The position numbers and the translations under genes are program-made. Shown here piece by piece: positions 27,436 through 35,337 of a stretch of DNA of 64,000 nt (positions within the stretch are counted from its first letter, which is position 1; each line of letters opens with the position of its first letter). The DNA is from Sphaerisporangium sp. (lineage in GTDB: Bacteria > Actinomycetota > Actinomycetes > Streptosporangiales > Streptosporangiaceae), in assembly GCA_025964675.1 (NCBI GenBank), contig JAOPYI010000027.1, forward strand, positions 1-64,000, written 5' to 3'. Under the pieces are notes generated by a model that was not told where the DNA came from, searched no databases, and saw only the letters and a program-made list of their open reading frames with translations.

Positions 27436-27452
27436 GGCTTTTCGCGCGTGCG

Positions 27453-28538
27453 TCAGTCCATGACGACGATCTGGCGGAGGACCTCGCCGGACTTCAGCGC
27501 CGCTACGGCGTCGTTGAGGTCGGCGAGCTTGATCCGGGAGCTGATCATGCTGTCCAGGTCGAGCTTGCCGGCCTTCCACAGGTCGGCGAAGAACGGGAAG
27601 TCACGGCGCACGTCGCTACCCCCGTACAGCGAGCTGCGGAGGTTCTTGCCCTCGAACAGCAGGCTGAAGGCCGACAGGGGCACGATGTCGTCCATGGCTC
27701 CCGCGCCGACCACGATGACGTCGCCACCTCGGCGGGTGGCCTGCCAGGCCGACATGATGGACGCCGACTTGCCGACCACCTCGAAGCCGTAGTCGAACCC
27801 CTTGCCGCCGGTCGCCGAGCCGATGACCTCCATCAGCCGGTCGGGGGTGCAGGCGTGCGTGGCGCCGACCTTCTTGGCCAGCGCGTGCTTGGACTCCAGC
27901 GGGTCGACCGCCAGGATCGTCGTGGCGCCCGACACGCGCGCCCCCTGGATGACCGACAGGCCCACGCCGCCGCAGCCGATCACGGCCACGGTGGAGCCGG
28001 GCCTGACCTTGGCCGTGTTGATCGCGGCGCCCACGCCCGTGGTGATCCCGCAGCCGATCAGGGCGGCCACCTCGTACGGCACCTCGGGGTCGACCTTGAT
28101 GGCGCCCTGCCAGGGGACCACGATCTCCTCGGCCCAGGTGCCGCAGCCGGCCATGCCGAACGCGGGCGTGTCGCCGCCGAAGCGGAACCTCGGCAGCGAG
28201 AAGCTCTCCATGACGTAGGTCATGCAGAGGAACGGCTGGCCGACCATGCAGTTCGGGCAGGTGCCGCAGGCCGGCGTCCAGTTGATGATGACGTGGTCGC
28301 CCGGCTGGACCGAGGTGACGTGGTCGCCGACCTCCACGACCTCGCCCGCGCCCTCGTGCCCGGGGATCACCGGCAGGGCCATGGGCAGCACGCCCGACAG
28401 CACCGACAGGTCCGAGTGGCATACACCGGTCGCCTTGATCCTCACGCGGACGTCCGTCGGACCCACCGGGGTGAGGGTGAAGTCGTCGCGGATGTCTAGC
28501 TTGTCGTCGCCGACGGCGTGCAACAGCGCGGCTCGCAT
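27453..28538 (-). CDS. Zinc-dependent alcohol dehydrogenase (class III-like)
   Basis: 361 residues of the MDR family with catalytic zinc ligands CHSD (residue 40 region) and GHEGAGEVVEVG, structural-zinc-type cysteines in CGTCPNCMVGQPFLC, a Rossmann motif VIGCGGVGLSVIQGA, and AVDPLESKHALAKKVGATHA. The subgroup with WTPACGTCPNC and large AALIGCGITTGVGAA matches the formaldehyde/NDMA-dependent-like alcohol dehydrogenases of actinomycetes. The ATG is preceded by AAGGAGG. It forms a three-gene unit with the ferredoxin and PPOX protein upstream on the same strand, so a hydroxylated substrate of a P450 is plausible. Confidence 0.9.
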   Translation of the reverse strand: MRAALLHAVGDDKLDIRDDFTLTPVGPTDVRVRIKATGVCHSDLSVLSGVLPMALPVIPGHEGAGEVVEVGDHVTSVQPGDHVIINWTPACGTCPNCMVGQPFLCMTYVMESFSLPRFRFGGDTPAFGMAGCGTWAEEIVVPWQGAIKVDPEVPYEVAALIGCGITTGVGAAINTAKVRPGSTVAVIGCGGVGLSVIQGARVSGATTILAVDPLESKHALAKKVGATHACTPDRLMEVIGSATGGKGFDYGFEVVGKSASIMSAWQATRRGGDVIVVGAGAMDDIVPLSAFSLLFEGKNLRSSLYGGSDVRRDFPFFADLWKAGKLDLDSMISSRIKLADLNDAVAALKSGEVLRQIVVMD

Positions 28539-28562
28539 AAAGGGGTACCTCCTTGGGGGGGC

Positions 28563-28757
28563 CTACTCTCCTTCGAGGGAGAGCGCGGCTTTGGGGCAGG
28601 AGCGGACCGCGTGGCGCACGCGGTCGAGCATCTCCGGCGGGGGCTCGGGAAGCAGGACGTTCAGGTTGTCGTCGTCGTCCACCTCGAAGACCTCGGGAGC
28701 GAGTCCCATGCAGACGGCGTTGGCTTCGCATACGTCGTAGTCGACCTTGATTTTCAT
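28563..28757 (-). CDS. [3Fe-4S] ferredoxin (P450-type)
   Basis: 64 residues: MKIKVDYDVCEANAVCMGLA with CxxxxxC spacing (Cys10, Cys16), then a single Cys in SCPKAAL (Cys54). Three ligands rather than four identify the 3Fe-4S type that donates electrons to actinobacterial P450s. Strong GAGGAGG site before the ATG. No P450 is adjacent; the nearest is at 53991-55193, which shares a KstR-like promoter palindrome with this unit. Confidence 0.92.
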   Translation of the reverse strand: MKIKVDYDVCEANAVCMGLAPEVFEVDDDDNLNVLLPEPPPEMLDRVRHAVRSCPKAALSLEGE

Positions 28758-28793
28758 CGGAGCCCTCCTCGCGTGTTCACGGCTAGAGCGAGA

Positions 28794-29261
28794 CTAGGCC
28801 GAAGCGGGGGTCGCCAGCTTGCGGTGGTCCCACGAAACCACGCGTGTCGGCTCGACGATGTAGGCCACGCGCTTGCGGCCGGTCTGCTCGACGTACCCGC
28901 GCAGCTCGTCGGCGTCTCGCAGCCCCGTCATGCGCTTGGTGACGTTCATGCCGATGTCGAGGATCTCCTTCGGCTCGTCGACCAGGTGCGCGATGCCGTA
29001 GACCAGGACGCCGCGGAGATCGAAGTAGTCGTCACCGGCCTCGATCAGGCAGGTCACCCGGTGGTCGCGCTCGAGGTTCCGCGTCTTCTGGGCCTTGCCG
29101 TACGTCCAGAACCCGATCCGGCCGTCGATGAGGCCGTAGAACATCGTCACCATGTGCGGTGTCCCGTCGGGGTTGATCGTGCCAAGCTGCAGCTTGCGAG
29201 ACTCCCGCACGAACGCCGTCACCTCGTCGTCGGACATCACTATGCGAGCACGCTGGTTCAC
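28794..29261 (-). CDS. PPOX-class (pyridoxamine 5'-phosphate oxidase-fold) protein, probably F420- or flavin-dependent
   Basis: 155 residues from GTG at 29261 (VNQRARIVMSDDEVTAFV). Homologs are recalled to begin MVNQRAQI, so this start is preferred over the ATG at 29237. A split barrel is indicated by LQLGTINPDGTPHMVTMFY, FWTYGKAQKTRNLERDHRVTCLIE and GVLVYGIAHLV. Such proteins reduce or oxidise diverse substrates with F420 or FMN. No ribosome site is visible, so the message may be leaderless. It is the first gene of the ferredoxin/alcohol dehydrogenase unit. Confidence 0.8.
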   Translation of the reverse strand: MNQRARIVMSDDEVTAFVRESRKLQLGTINPDGTPHMVTMFYGLIDGRIGFWTYGKAQKTRNLERDHRVTCLIEAGDDYFDLRGVLVYGIAHLVDEPKEILDIGMNVTKRMTGLRDADELRGYVEQTGRKRVAYIVEPTRVVSWDHRKLATPASA

Positions 29262-29270
29262 GCTGCAAAG

Positions 29271-29284
29271 TAGAACATGTTCCA
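29271..29284. promoter_or_regulatory. KstR-like palindrome upstream of the PPOX/ferredoxin/ADH unit
   Basis: TAGAACATGTTCCA matches the TetR-type sterol regulator consensus TNNAACNNGTTNNA at every fixed base, with core palindrome GAACATGTTC. It lies 10 bp before the PPOX start. Caution: it also falls at the 3' end of a gene remnant, where GAACATGTTC is coding sequence. Confidence 0.5.
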
Positions 29285-29455
29285 CAAGGTCCGGCAAGGG
29301 TAGCAGTGCACGAAGAACGCCCGCTTGCGGTCGTCGTGCTGCTGGTGGAACTTCTGGAACGCTGCGACTGCAGCCTCCTGGGCCAGCGCGCGGGTGTTGC
29401 CGAAGAAGACGCCGAAGCCGGGGAACTCGGTGCGGTAGCGGTTCCGGCGGATCTG
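29282..29455 (-). pseudogene. Unrecognised gene remnant (about 58 codons)
   Basis: One minus-strand frame keeps a very high third-position GC over the whole stretch and encodes RYRTEFPGFGVFFGNTRALA followed by QEAAVAAFQKFHQQHDD and RAFFVHC, ending at a stop near 29264. An in-frame TGA sits immediately before it, so the 5' part is lost. I do not recognise the family. Together with the neighbouring fragments it marks a rearranged segment. Confidence 0.4.
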
Positions 29456-29584
29456 AGGTCTTCAATAAGTCGGCGATCTTCGCCATGTGGCTGAAGTCCT
29501 TTCGAATCGAGGAGCCCTCTCAGCTGTGCGGTGGCAGGGCGTCGAGCTTGGTCACTGCCTCCTCGGCCCGTAAGAAGCTCGGCC

Positions 29585-29899
29585 TCATGCCTCCCCAACG
29601 GTCTGGTACAGCTTCTTCACCAGCTCAGAACCGGCCAGCTTGACCGCGTGCCGGTCGGGGTCATCGCAGATGGCTCCGCGCCGGAGCGCGGGACACATGT
29701 GCTCATGGAGCGGGATCCGCCACTGCTTGTCGTGAGTGCTCGATGTGCCGGGGTAGGTGTCGACCAGTGTCCTGGCTCTTGTGTGCTGCGTCCGGCGGGC
29801 GTGGTCCCGGGCCTGGTCTGGGTCGCAGTTGGAGGCGCAGTCAAGGCTGTGCAGGAACAGCCGGATGGCGGCGAGGCGACGGTTACGCAGGGATGTCAT
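29585..29899 (-). CDS. Hypothetical protein
   Basis: 104 residues from an ATG with CTGGAG six bases upstream. It begins MTSLRNRRLAAIRLFLHSLD and ends with GSELVKKLYQTVGEA. It contains four Cys and several His (CASNCDPDQ, HEHMCPALRRGAICDD), no signal or membrane segment. Third-position GC is about 80%, lower than neighbours but still biased, so it may be real and recently acquired. No family recognised. It lies in the scrambled zone between gene remnants and the IS element. The flanks 29456-29584 and 29900-30070 show no other gene. Confidence 0.35.
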   Translation of the reverse strand: MTSLRNRRLAAIRLFLHSLDCASNCDPDQARDHARRTQHTRARTLVDTYPGTSSTHDKQWRIPLHEHMCPALRRGAICDDPDRHAVKLAGSELVKKLYQTVGEA

Positions 29900-30070
29900 C
29901 GGTGCTCCAGGGATGCGGTGCGGGGGTGGTGCTTCAGCGGCTCGCTCGCGTACGGCCTCGCACGGTCTGCTGGTCTGATCAACAGAAGGCTGAGCTCGGA
30001 GCCTGGTACAGGCCGGTTCAGGTGTCGTCCGGCCTGGCAAGGCAGATGAAGTCCCCGTCGGAGAGGTGAG

Positions 30071-31221
30071 GGGTAGTCCAGCGCTGGTCAGCCGTGGAAT
30101 TGCCACAGGTGTTCGTTGATGGTGGCGGCGTTTATACCCCGCTGGTCCAGCTCCCAGCTCAAGGCGTTCACCCGTGATCATCTGGAGGAGATGCTCGCCG
30201 AGCAGGGGCGTGAGCTGCTGCGCCTGTTGCTGCAGGCCCACCTGGAGCTGCGGGCGGCACGCGAGCGGCAGTCGGTGGTGCGTGCCTGCCGTCAGGGCGC
30301 CGCAGTCGCCGGCGCCGACCGGGTGGTGCGGCGCCGGGTGGAAGCGGGTCATCACCGGCTGCTGGCCACGATCTTCGGGACGGTGACCGTCACACGGTGT
30401 GCCTGGCGCGCCCCGGGCGTACCGAATGTGCGCGGTCTACGACGCCGCTCCGGCGCCGCGCCGCGGCCACGATGTGATCGCCCCGCCCGGCGGGCGCAGC
30501 GGGGATCGGCAGCTGCGGCCGGGGCCGACGGCGCGGGCCAAGTGGCTGATCGGCTCGGTCGCCAGGGATACGGCCGAGGTGGTGGCGGCGGTGTTCGACC
30601 AGGCCGAGGCGCGCGATGCGGGACACCGGCGTAGGTGGGTGGTGCTGGTCGACGGCGACCGGCACCAGATCGAACTGGTGCGCGCCGAGGCCAAGCGCCG
30701 TGCAGTGGCGATCCACATCGTCGTGGACCTGGTCCACTGCCTGGAGTATCTGTGGAAGGCCGCGTTCTGCTTCCATGCCGCTGACGATCCGCCGGCGGAA
30801 GACTGGGTAGCCGTCAAGGCGCTGGCGCTGCTGGCCGGGCGCGCCGCCGAGGTGGCCGGCGAGATCGAGGCTCAGGCGGCGCAGGAGGATCTGGACGGCG
30901 AGCGGCGCCGCGGGGTTGAGGCGTGCGTCAGCTACCTGCGCGCGAAGCAGGAGTTCTTGCGCTACGACCGTGCGCTGGCGGCCGGCTGGCCGATCGCGAC
31001 GGGCGTGATCGAGGGGGCCTGCCGCCATCTCGTCGCTGACAGGTTGGACATTACCGGTGCGAGGTGGGGGCTGGCCGGGGCGGAGGCGGTCCTCAAGCTC
31101 CGTGCCTTGCAGGCCAACGGCCACCTCCCCGCGTACTTCCGCTTCCACCTCGCGCGTGAACACGAGCGCGTCCATCACACCCGCTACCAGGACAGATACC
31201 GCCTCATAGCCTGACTACCCG
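30071..31221 (+). mobile_element. Internally deleted ISKra4-type insertion sequence
   Basis: Both ends carry the inverted 8-mer GGGTAGTC: 30071-30078 on the left, and its complement GACTACCC at 31214-31221 on the right. The right copy begins at the stop of the transposase frame. The interior is a broken ISKra4-type transposase. The element is about 1.15 kb, against roughly 1.6 kb expected for an intact one. No clear target-site duplication could be assigned. Confidence 0.6.
30116..31214 (+). pseudogene. ISKra4 family transposase, frameshifted with central deletion
   Basis: The N-terminal part (30116 to about 30420) encodes LEEMLAEQGRELLRLLLQAH, then HRLLATIFGTVTVTRCAWRA, the start of ISKra4 transposases. 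The C-terminal part (from about 30425, in another frame) encodes CAVYDAAPAPRRG, RRWVVLVDGDRHQIELVRAE, IVVDLVHCLEYLWKAA, and the conserved end GWPIATGVIEGACRHLVADR followed by DITGARWGLAGAEAVLKLRA. In intact members roughly 150 residues, including the first catalytic Asp (DGKG region), lie between these halves. Here they are fused at about 30410-30430 with a frame change. The enzyme cannot be functional. Confidence 0.75.
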
Positions 31222-31357
31222 GCTCCCTGAAGAAGAGCTGCACCCCACCCAGCAGCGCGACCAGGTGCGAGCGGGCGGCACCCACCAAGTCGCCATGCAG
31301 CAGGCGGTGCGCTCGGCTGTACAGGATCAGCCGGATGACTGTATCGAGCGCCCCGGA
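31215..31357 (-). pseudogene. 3' fragment of a minus-strand gene abutting the IS
   Basis: A minus-strand frame reads GALDTVIRLILYSRAHRLLH, then GDLVGAARSHLVALLGGVQL and FFREPG, with strong GC3 bias. It runs straight into the right end of the insertion sequence. It looks like the C-terminal part of an enzyme, perhaps a glycosyltransferase, but the family is not certain. Confidence 0.4.
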
Positions 31358-31360
31358 TCA

Positions 31361-31378
31361 GCGGCGGCGGGCCGCCGC
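31361..31378 (-). terminator. Short hairpin after the membrane protein operon
   Basis: Seven-bp stem GCGGCGG/CCGCCGC with a four-base loop, 2 bp past the stop at 31381. Confidence 0.45.
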
Positions 31379-31380
31379 CG

Positions 31381-31890
31381 TCATGAAGCCCTGGCCGTCT
31401 TGAGATACCGGCGTGCCGACGCCTGCAACGGCAGCAGTGTGAGCGCGGCACCGACGGCACCGTAGATGATCAGCAGTGGCGATATGCCGATGTAGATCCA
31501 TTCGATCAGAATCCACGCCAGCTGGCCGAGTCCTAACGCGATGGTGGCCAGCCAGGACCAGTGCCGGCCGGTCAGCTGCCGGACGAACTCCAGCCACGGC
31601 CACGGTGGCGTTCGCAAAATGCCGTAAGCGGTGGCCAGCGAGCCCAGCCCGAAACCGATCCCTAGCACCAGCCCGGGGATGAGCCAGGTGTCTATCACCG
31701 GGATGCGGTCGAGGGGTTCACGGGGAATCAGCTGCATTCCCCAGATCCCGAAGATCAGCCCGGTACCGCCGAATATCGCGCTGAGGCTCAGGAACGCGAG
31801 TAGGCCGAAGGTGACCCACACCGATGCGGGCCGGCGCGTGGGCGGCCGTGAAGGTTCAGCGGCTGCCGCATGCGTTGAAGCCAGGATCAT
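31381..31890 (-). CDS. Membrane protein of unknown function, four predicted helices
   Basis: 169 residues. Hydrophobic segments near residues 26-48 (FGLLAFLSLSAIFGGTGLIF), 68-90 (LIPGLVLGIGFGLGSLATAY), 110-128 and 133-152 (ISPLLIIYGAVGAALTLLPL). No catalytic motif. It overlaps the preceding eight-helix membrane protein by four bases (ATGA), so the two are translationally coupled and may form one complex. Last gene of the flavodoxin operon. Confidence 0.6.
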   Translation of the reverse strand: MILASTHAAAAEPSRPPTRRPASVWVTFGLLAFLSLSAIFGGTGLIFGIWGMQLIPREPLDRIPVIDTWLIPGLVLGIGFGLGSLATAYGILRTPPWPWLEFVRQLTGRHWSWLATIALGLGQLAWILIEWIYIGISPLLIIYGAVGAALTLLPLQASARRYLKTARAS

Positions 31891-32786
31891 GCTGACACCG
31901 CCGTAGGAGGCAAGGGACGGCGCTGTTTGCGTGCGGCCGACAGCAGGCGTATGACGATGGTGAGGCTGGCAACCGTGATCGCGGCCATTGGCGCGAGGAT
32001 TGCCCAGCCTGGTGTGTGTCCGCGTGCGCTGGCGATGAACGGGGTGAGCATGATCGGCATTGCGGTGAGGGCGAGGAAGATGAGCAGCGCCGGTGCGGTG
32101 GCATATCCGAGCTTCCGGTCGCGCAGGAGCCCGAGTCCGGCGGCGAACGTGGCGGGCAGGTAGAACGCCAGGTCAAGCACGTGGACTGGGCTGGATGGCA
32201 ACCCCAGGTCTCGGGCACCTGCCGGGGTCTGTCCGGATAGGAGTGCGGGGATGATGTCTTTGAGCCACAGTCCGGTGAACAGGACGGCGACGACGATGAG
32301 GAACCATCCCGTGGTGCGGCGTGGTGCGGCGGCGAAGCGGGCTTTGACGGCGTGCCAGTCCAGGGCCGCGAGTCCGCCGGTCAGGGCGAACAGCGACAGG
32401 CCCAGGACGGCAACCCATGGCAGGAACAGTGCTCCGGCGTGTATCGACAGGGTGTAGATGACGTAGTTGTAGACGGTGAACGACATCGCGCCCAGCCACA
32501 GCAGGTAGGCGGTCATGGAGCCGCGGCGGGCCAGCAGTGCGGACACGATGATTGCTGGGCAGACGATGGTGAGGCTGACGATGTCCTGGGCGATGGCCTG
32601 ATTGACGAACGAAGCCGTTTCCCTGGCGTAGACGTCGCCGATTCCGGCGAGTGCGGCGATGTTGGCGGCGGCGGCAATCGTTGCTGCGGCAACCGACATC
32701 CACAGCCACGGCCCGGCCGTCCCCGTGTACGGCACGGGTGCTTGTGTGGCATTCGGTGCCTGGGCGGCGGCCAGTTGCGCAGTCAT
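31887..32786 (-). CDS. Polytopic membrane protein of unknown function
   Basis: 299 residues with about eight hydrophobic helices (WLWMSVAAATIAAAANIAAL, DIVSLTIVCPAIIVSALLA, LFLPWVAVLGLSLFALTGGL, GWFLIVVAVLFTGLWLKDII and others). The start at ATG 32786 overlaps the flavodoxin stop by four bases; AAGGA lies just upstream. No heme-ligand pairs or transporter signature could be fixed by eye. Operon order flavodoxin, this protein, small membrane protein suggests a membrane redox or stress function, by association only. Confidence 0.65.
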   Translation of the reverse strand: MTAQLAAAQAPNATQAPVPYTGTAGPWLWMSVAAATIAAAANIAALAGIGDVYARETASFVNQAIAQDIVSLTIVCPAIIVSALLARRGSMTAYLLWLGAMSFTVYNYVIYTLSIHAGALFLPWVAVLGLSLFALTGGLAALDWHAVKARFAAAPRRTTGWFLIVVAVLFTGLWLKDIIPALLSGQTPAGARDLGLPSSPVHVLDLAFYLPATFAAGLGLLRDRKLGYATAPALLIFLALTAMPIMLTPFIASARGHTPGWAILAPMAAITVASLTIVIRLLSAARKQRRPLPPTAVSA

Positions 32787-33298
32787 GATCCTTGTCTCTT
32801 TCCGGGTTCGTTGAGTTCGCTGGCGATGTGCGCGCCCCAGGCGGAGATGGCGTCCCAGTCGCGGAAGTCGCCATCTGGTACCCGCAACGCCATCACCATC
32901 GCTTTCTCGGCGAAGCCGAGCTGATGGCGGTCGAGGCGGCCGGCAAAAATCCGGTGTCCGCGGGCGTTGGTGGACTTGCTGATGTCGCGGACGTCGGCCG
33001 ACTCCTCGTCTGGTTTCGGCGGGTCGCCGATGGGGCCGCTGGAAAACAGCCACACCGGCCGCCGCGGATAGGTCACAATTCTGGCGGCGGCTTCGCGGGC
33101 ATCTTGCATCCACCGTCCCATGTAGACAGCGCTGCCCAGCACTATCGCGTCGTACGGCGTCACGTCGCTGACCTCTGATGCAGTGCCCACCTGCACGACA
33201 GCGCCGCTGGGCAGGCACGCACGTAGCGCCTCGCCGATGCGCGTGGCGATCTGAGCGGTGGACCCGTGTTTGCTTGCGGCGCTGACAAGAATCCTCAC
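32783..33298 (-). CDS. Flavodoxin domain protein (HemG-like)
   Basis: 171 residues from GTG at 33298 with AAAGGAG eight bases upstream. Flavodoxin-like fold: RILVSAASKHGSTAQIATRI (FMN phosphate loop, residues 2-21), DAIVLGSAVYMGRWMQDAR (near 50-68), RPVWLFSSGPIGDP. This is the pattern of menaquinone-dependent protoporphyrinogen oxidase-like flavodoxins, common in actinobacterial dormancy regulons. Coupled to the membrane protein downstream; the frameshifted alcohol dehydrogenase is 32 bp upstream. Confidence 0.85.
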   Translation of the reverse strand: MRILVSAASKHGSTAQIATRIGEALRACLPSGAVVQVGTASEVSDVTPYDAIVLGSAVYMGRWMQDAREAAARIVTYPRRPVWLFSSGPIGDPPKPDEESADVRDISKSTNARGHRIFAGRLDRHQLGFAEKAMVMALRVPDGDFRDWDAISAWGAHIASELNEPGKRQGS

Positions 33299-33330
33299 AG
33301 CCGTCTCCTTTGTCTCGATTCGGCCTTGGG

Positions 33331-34369
33331 CTACCGGGTCAGGACGACTTTCAGAGCACCGGTGTCGGCGGCGCGGGCAAAAATGTCGTATGCCTCGACG
33401 ATGCTGTCGAGCGGCATCCGGTGTGTGATCAGGTTTGCCACGTCGAGTTGCCCGTGGGCGAGCATGCGCAGCAGGTTCGGTGTGGTTTGGGTGTCGACGA
33501 GTCCGGTGGTTATGGTGATGTCGCGGATCCACAGGTCTTCCAGGTGCAGGGTGGCGGGTTTGCCGTGTACGCCGATGTTGGCGATCCGCCCGCCGGGGCG
33601 CACGAGGGTGGTGCACAGCTCGAATGTTTGCGGTGTACCGACGGCTTCCATGACGACATCGGCGCCAAGTCCATCCGTGGCCGCCTGGACGAGTTCGACG
33701 ATGTTGCTGTCAGGTCCGGCGACGATGTGCGCGCCAAGGTCTTTGGCTGCCTGCAGCCGGGTGACGGCTTTGTCGATAACGATGATGGTTGACGGTGAGT
33801 AGAGGCGTGCGGTGATGACCGCGGCCAGGCCGACCGGGCCGGCTCCGACGATCACGACGGTGTCGCCGGGCTCGACGTGTCCGTTGCGGACACCGACTTC
33901 GTAGGCGGTGGGCAGGATGTCGGTGACCAGCAGGGCGTGCTCGTCGCTGATCCCGGCCGGCAGGGGGTAGGTGGACATGTCAGCGAAGGGGATACGGGCG
34001 TATTGGGCTTGCACGCCGTCGATGAGGTGTCCGAGGATCCAGCCTCCGCCGGCCCGGCATTGTCCGTAGCGGCCCTGTCGGCAGTAGCTGCAGCGGCCGC
34101 AGCCGGAGATGCATGACGCGACCACGCGGTCGCCGGGGTTGCAGGGTGCTGACCGCGCTGCCGGCCTCGATGACGGTGCCGACCGCTTCGTGGCCCAGGA
34201 TCCGTCCAGGCGTGACGGTGGGCACATCGCCTTTGAGAATGTGCAGATCGGAGCCGCAGATGGTGACGGCGTCGATCCGGATCATCGCGTCGCCGTTGTC
34301 ACGGATGACCGGATCGGGTACCTCGGCCCATTCCTTGCTGTTTTCTCCTTGGTATACGAGGGCTTTCAT
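33331..34369 (-). pseudogene. Zinc-dependent alcohol dehydrogenase, split by a +1 frameshift
   Basis: The 5' part reads MKALVYQGENSKEWAEVPDP, then ICGSDLHILKGDVP (Cys zinc ligand) and GRILGHEAVGTVIEAGSAVS. At the CCCC run (plus-strand 34135-34138) the frame shifts, and the rest continues as NPGDRVVASCISGCGRCSYC and on to VVIVGAGPVGLAAVITARLY, ending ALKVVLTR. Removing one C restores one unbroken protein of about 345 residues. It is either a genuine frameshift or a sequencing slip in a homopolymer. The family (Zn-ADH of dormancy islands) and position in an operon between the stress protein and flavodoxin are clear. All motifs survive, so inactivation would be recent. Confidence 0.75.
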
Positions 34370-34477
34370 CGTGTGCTCCTTGAAATCGTCCGCCCGTGGT
34401 GAGGCTGAAATGGGAACGCCGGGCCGGCCGGGGCTGGGCGGGTTGGCTCGGCGCTGCCGTGCAGAAGAACGGTGCTG

Positions 34478-34939
34478 CTATTGCGGAATGACGGTCACCG
34501 GGCAGGGTGCGTGCTGCACGCAGTGCTGGCTGATCGAACCGAGCAGGATTCCGGCGAAGGTGCCGTGCCCGCGGCTGCCCACGACCAGCATTTGTGCCCC
34601 GGCCGCGGCATCCATCAGGACCTGAGCCGGATGACCCTGGACCACGCGGGTGCGGATCTTCGCCGCCTGGCCTTCAGGCCCGGCGACTTCGGCGGCGGTT
34701 TCGGCGAGGGTCTTTTCGGTGATGGCCTGCATGCTGTCGCCTTCGGCGAATTGCATTGGCGCCCACCCGTAGGAGTACCCGTACATTGCTGGGTCCTGCC
34801 AGGCGGCAACGGCTTCGACGGTCGCCCCGGTCAGCTGTGCCTGCGATATCGCCCACCGCAGGGCTGTCTTCGAGCACTCCGAGCCGTCGACGCCGACGAT
34901 GATGCATGGCGAGGGGTGCTCGCTGCTGAGATCGTGCAT
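34478..34939 (-). CDS. Universal stress protein
   Basis: 153 residues, single USP domain: IIVGVDGSECSKTALRWAIS at the N-terminus and the ATP-binding signature VVGSRGHGTFAGILLGSISQ followed by HAPCPVTVI. ATP-binding members act in dormancy and respiration control in actinobacteria. It sits 108 bp upstream of the alcohol dehydrogenase, on the same strand. The divergent promoter beyond the nitroreductase fragment carries a DosR-like box that could drive the set. Confidence 0.92.
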   Translation of the reverse strand: MHDLSSEHPSPCIIVGVDGSECSKTALRWAISQAQLTGATVEAVAAWQDPAMYGYSYGWAPMQFAEGDSMQAITEKTLAETAAEVAGPEGQAAKIRTRVVQGHPAQVLMDAAAGAQMLVVGSRGHGTFAGILLGSISQHCVQHAPCPVTVIPQ

Positions 34940-34972
34940 GTCACTCTCCTGAAGTCTGGTGGCCGCGCCTCA

Positions 34973-35230
34973 TCAGGCCACCGAGGCGGCGTGGGCCTGA
35001 CGAGGCGGGCTGTCCAATGTGTGCAGCTGGTGTCGCACGCTGCCGAGCGGGAACCGGGTGACCCGGCCGGTGCGGCGCCCGACGACCTCAAGGGTCACCC
35101 ACCGCTGAGGGAACAGGCCGGCGCTATGGACGACCGCCCAGAAACGCGCGAACCGGCGGGCCGTCGCGTTGCCGCGCCCACCTGCGTACATGGCCCGGAG
35201 GTCGTCATCGGAGTAGGGCCAGCGTGCCAT
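34973..35230 (-). pseudogene. Truncated F420-dependent nitroreductase family gene
   Basis: The first 70 residues (MARWPYSDDDLRAMYAGGRG, then WVTLEVVGRRTGRVTRFPLG) match the N-terminus of deazaflavin (F420)-dependent nitroreductases of about 130-150 residues. After FPLG the sequence becomes an unrelated 20-residue tail, and the F420-binding C-terminal half is absent. First gene downstream of the DosR-like box at 35310-35323. Probably non-functional. Confidence 0.7.
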
Positions 35231-35293
35231 CGCGTCCTCCCTCGACGTGCCGCTCGCGCGGCGTTGTCTTCCTGCCTCCGAGGGTGCGCGATA

Positions 35294-35323
35294 TTAGACT
35301 TGAGATACAGAGTCTAAAGTCCC
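35294..35323. promoter_or_regulatory. Divergent control site: TetR-type palindrome overlapping a DosR-like box
   Basis: TTAGACT (35294-35300) and AGTCTAA (35311-35317) form perfect seven-base arms 10 bp apart, a likely TetR operator 20 bp before the TetR start. On the minus strand, GGGACTTTAGACTC (35310-35323) matches the DosR core GGGACTWWAGTCCC at 12 of 14 positions and faces the nitroreductase/stress protein genes. Confidence 0.55.
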
Positions 35324-35337
35324 GTTAGTAGGTCGTC

